40,846 nt of DNA, from NCBI RefSeq assembly GCF_902825325.1, contig NZ_CADEAR010000020.1, forward strand, positions 1-40,846, written 5' to 3'. This document shows positions 40,579 to 40,846 of the stretch, one piece after another. This DNA comes from Brucella tritici (GTDB lineage: Bacteria; Pseudomonadota; Alphaproteobacteria; Rhizobiales; Rhizobiaceae). A program made the position numbers and the translations under genes. The first letter of the stretch is position 1; each line of letters opens with the position of its first letter. The notes under the pieces were generated by a model. That model searched no databases. It was not told the origin of the DNA and saw nothing but the letters and a program-made list of their open reading frames with translations.

Positions 40579-40746
40579 TCATGTCTGCTGCGAGACCTGG
40601 CGCCGGATGTCGTCGGCCAGCGGATGTAACTCGTCGAGAGGCAGCGAGCCCGTGAGGCTGTATCCCATTCCGCTTGAAGCCCAGCCCCAGCCGTCAATGT
40701 TGCCTTGCGAGTGTGGAGTCATCTTTCGGTTCTGGTCGATCGCCAT
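40579..40746 (-). CDS. Small hypothetical protein (55 aa), uncertain
   Basis: From ATG 40746 (AGCAGG upstream) the product reads with a Gly/Trp/Ser-rich part (GNIDGWGWASSGMGYSL) and a polar helical end (LDELHPLADDIRRQVSQQ). No family recognised. Ends where the neighbouring frame begins. Confidence 0.3.
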   Translation of the reverse strand: MAIDQNRKMTPHSQGNIDGWGWASSGMGYSLTGSLPLDELHPLADDIRRQVSQQT

Positions 40747-40846
40747 CGGCCTGCTCAACATGACGAGGCGTGTCCGTCGTCGAATGATTTGAGACTATTT
40801 GTGCTTTTGAAGATTGGAGTTTCCGGCTCGGTTTGGGGTTTGATTT

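Noticed and set aside
1..40846. CRISPR arrays, tRNA or rRNA genes, prophage
   Set aside because: No regularly spaced direct repeats, no cloverleaf or rRNA-like stretch and no phage structural genes were seen.

Overview
The window looks like part of a secondary replicon (plasmid or chromid) of an alphaproteobacterium of the Brucella/Ochrobactrum type. Supporting signs are a complete repABC operon with its antisense RNA, an Omp25/Omp31-type outer membrane protein, an Rhizobiales-type palindromic intergenic repeat, DUF982 and HWE-kinase genes, and EcfG-type (general stress response, GSR) sigma factors. No rRNA, tRNA or CRISPR array was seen.

Layout. 1-0.9 kb: broken cbiZ-like gene and a possible small membrane protein. 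1.1-4.9 kb: repA-repB-repC on the minus strand with a counter-transcribed RNA between repB and repC. 4.9-9.8 kb: decayed DNA holding a palindromic repeat, an interrupted small gene, IS630 and IS3 remnants, and a truncated AspT-type transporter gene joined through a 12-nt tandem repeat to an unrelated reading frame. 9.8-15.4 kb: DNA repair block with a 40-residue membrane protein, ku, ligD (PE-LIG-POL), a convergent second ku and a divergent topoisomerase IB. 15.7-17.6 kb: Omp25-like protein and HWE histidine kinase. 17.7-24.5 kb: stress regulation block with DUF982 protein, isochorismatase-like hydrolase, two EcfG-like sigma factors, a single-domain response regulator, two tail-to-tail Crp/Fnr regulators, a PPC-domain protein, an SDR oxidoreductase and a KGG-like repeat protein. 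24.5-33.7 kb: stress effectors and small proteins, including UdgX, a glycine-zipper protein, alpha/beta hydrolase, DUF3182, DUF892 ferritin-like, DUF3008, DUF3175, a flavodoxin-family protein, several tiny membrane proteins and an isoaspartyl methyltransferase. 34.2-40.8 kb: ordinary accessory genes (secreted proteins, LysE/LysR pair, thioesterase, VapBC, MscS channel, small HTH-like regulator).

The unifying signal is the promoter. Ten loci between 14.2 and 31.3 kb match GGAAC-N17-GTT exactly, each just upstream of a start codon; about 1.2 chance matches would be expected in the whole window on both strands. This is the EcfG recognition pattern of the alphaproteobacterial GSR. Six further sites differ by one base or by one spacer nucleotide. 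The window therefore reads as a GSR regulon island carrying its own sigma factors, a kinase and a receiver, plus end joining, uracil excision, protein repair and many undescribed small stress proteins. One site, between a small-protein gene and a Crp/Fnr gene, is a perfect inverted repeat that fits the promoter on both strands. PhyR and NepR are not in the window, so control presumably depends on copies elsewhere.
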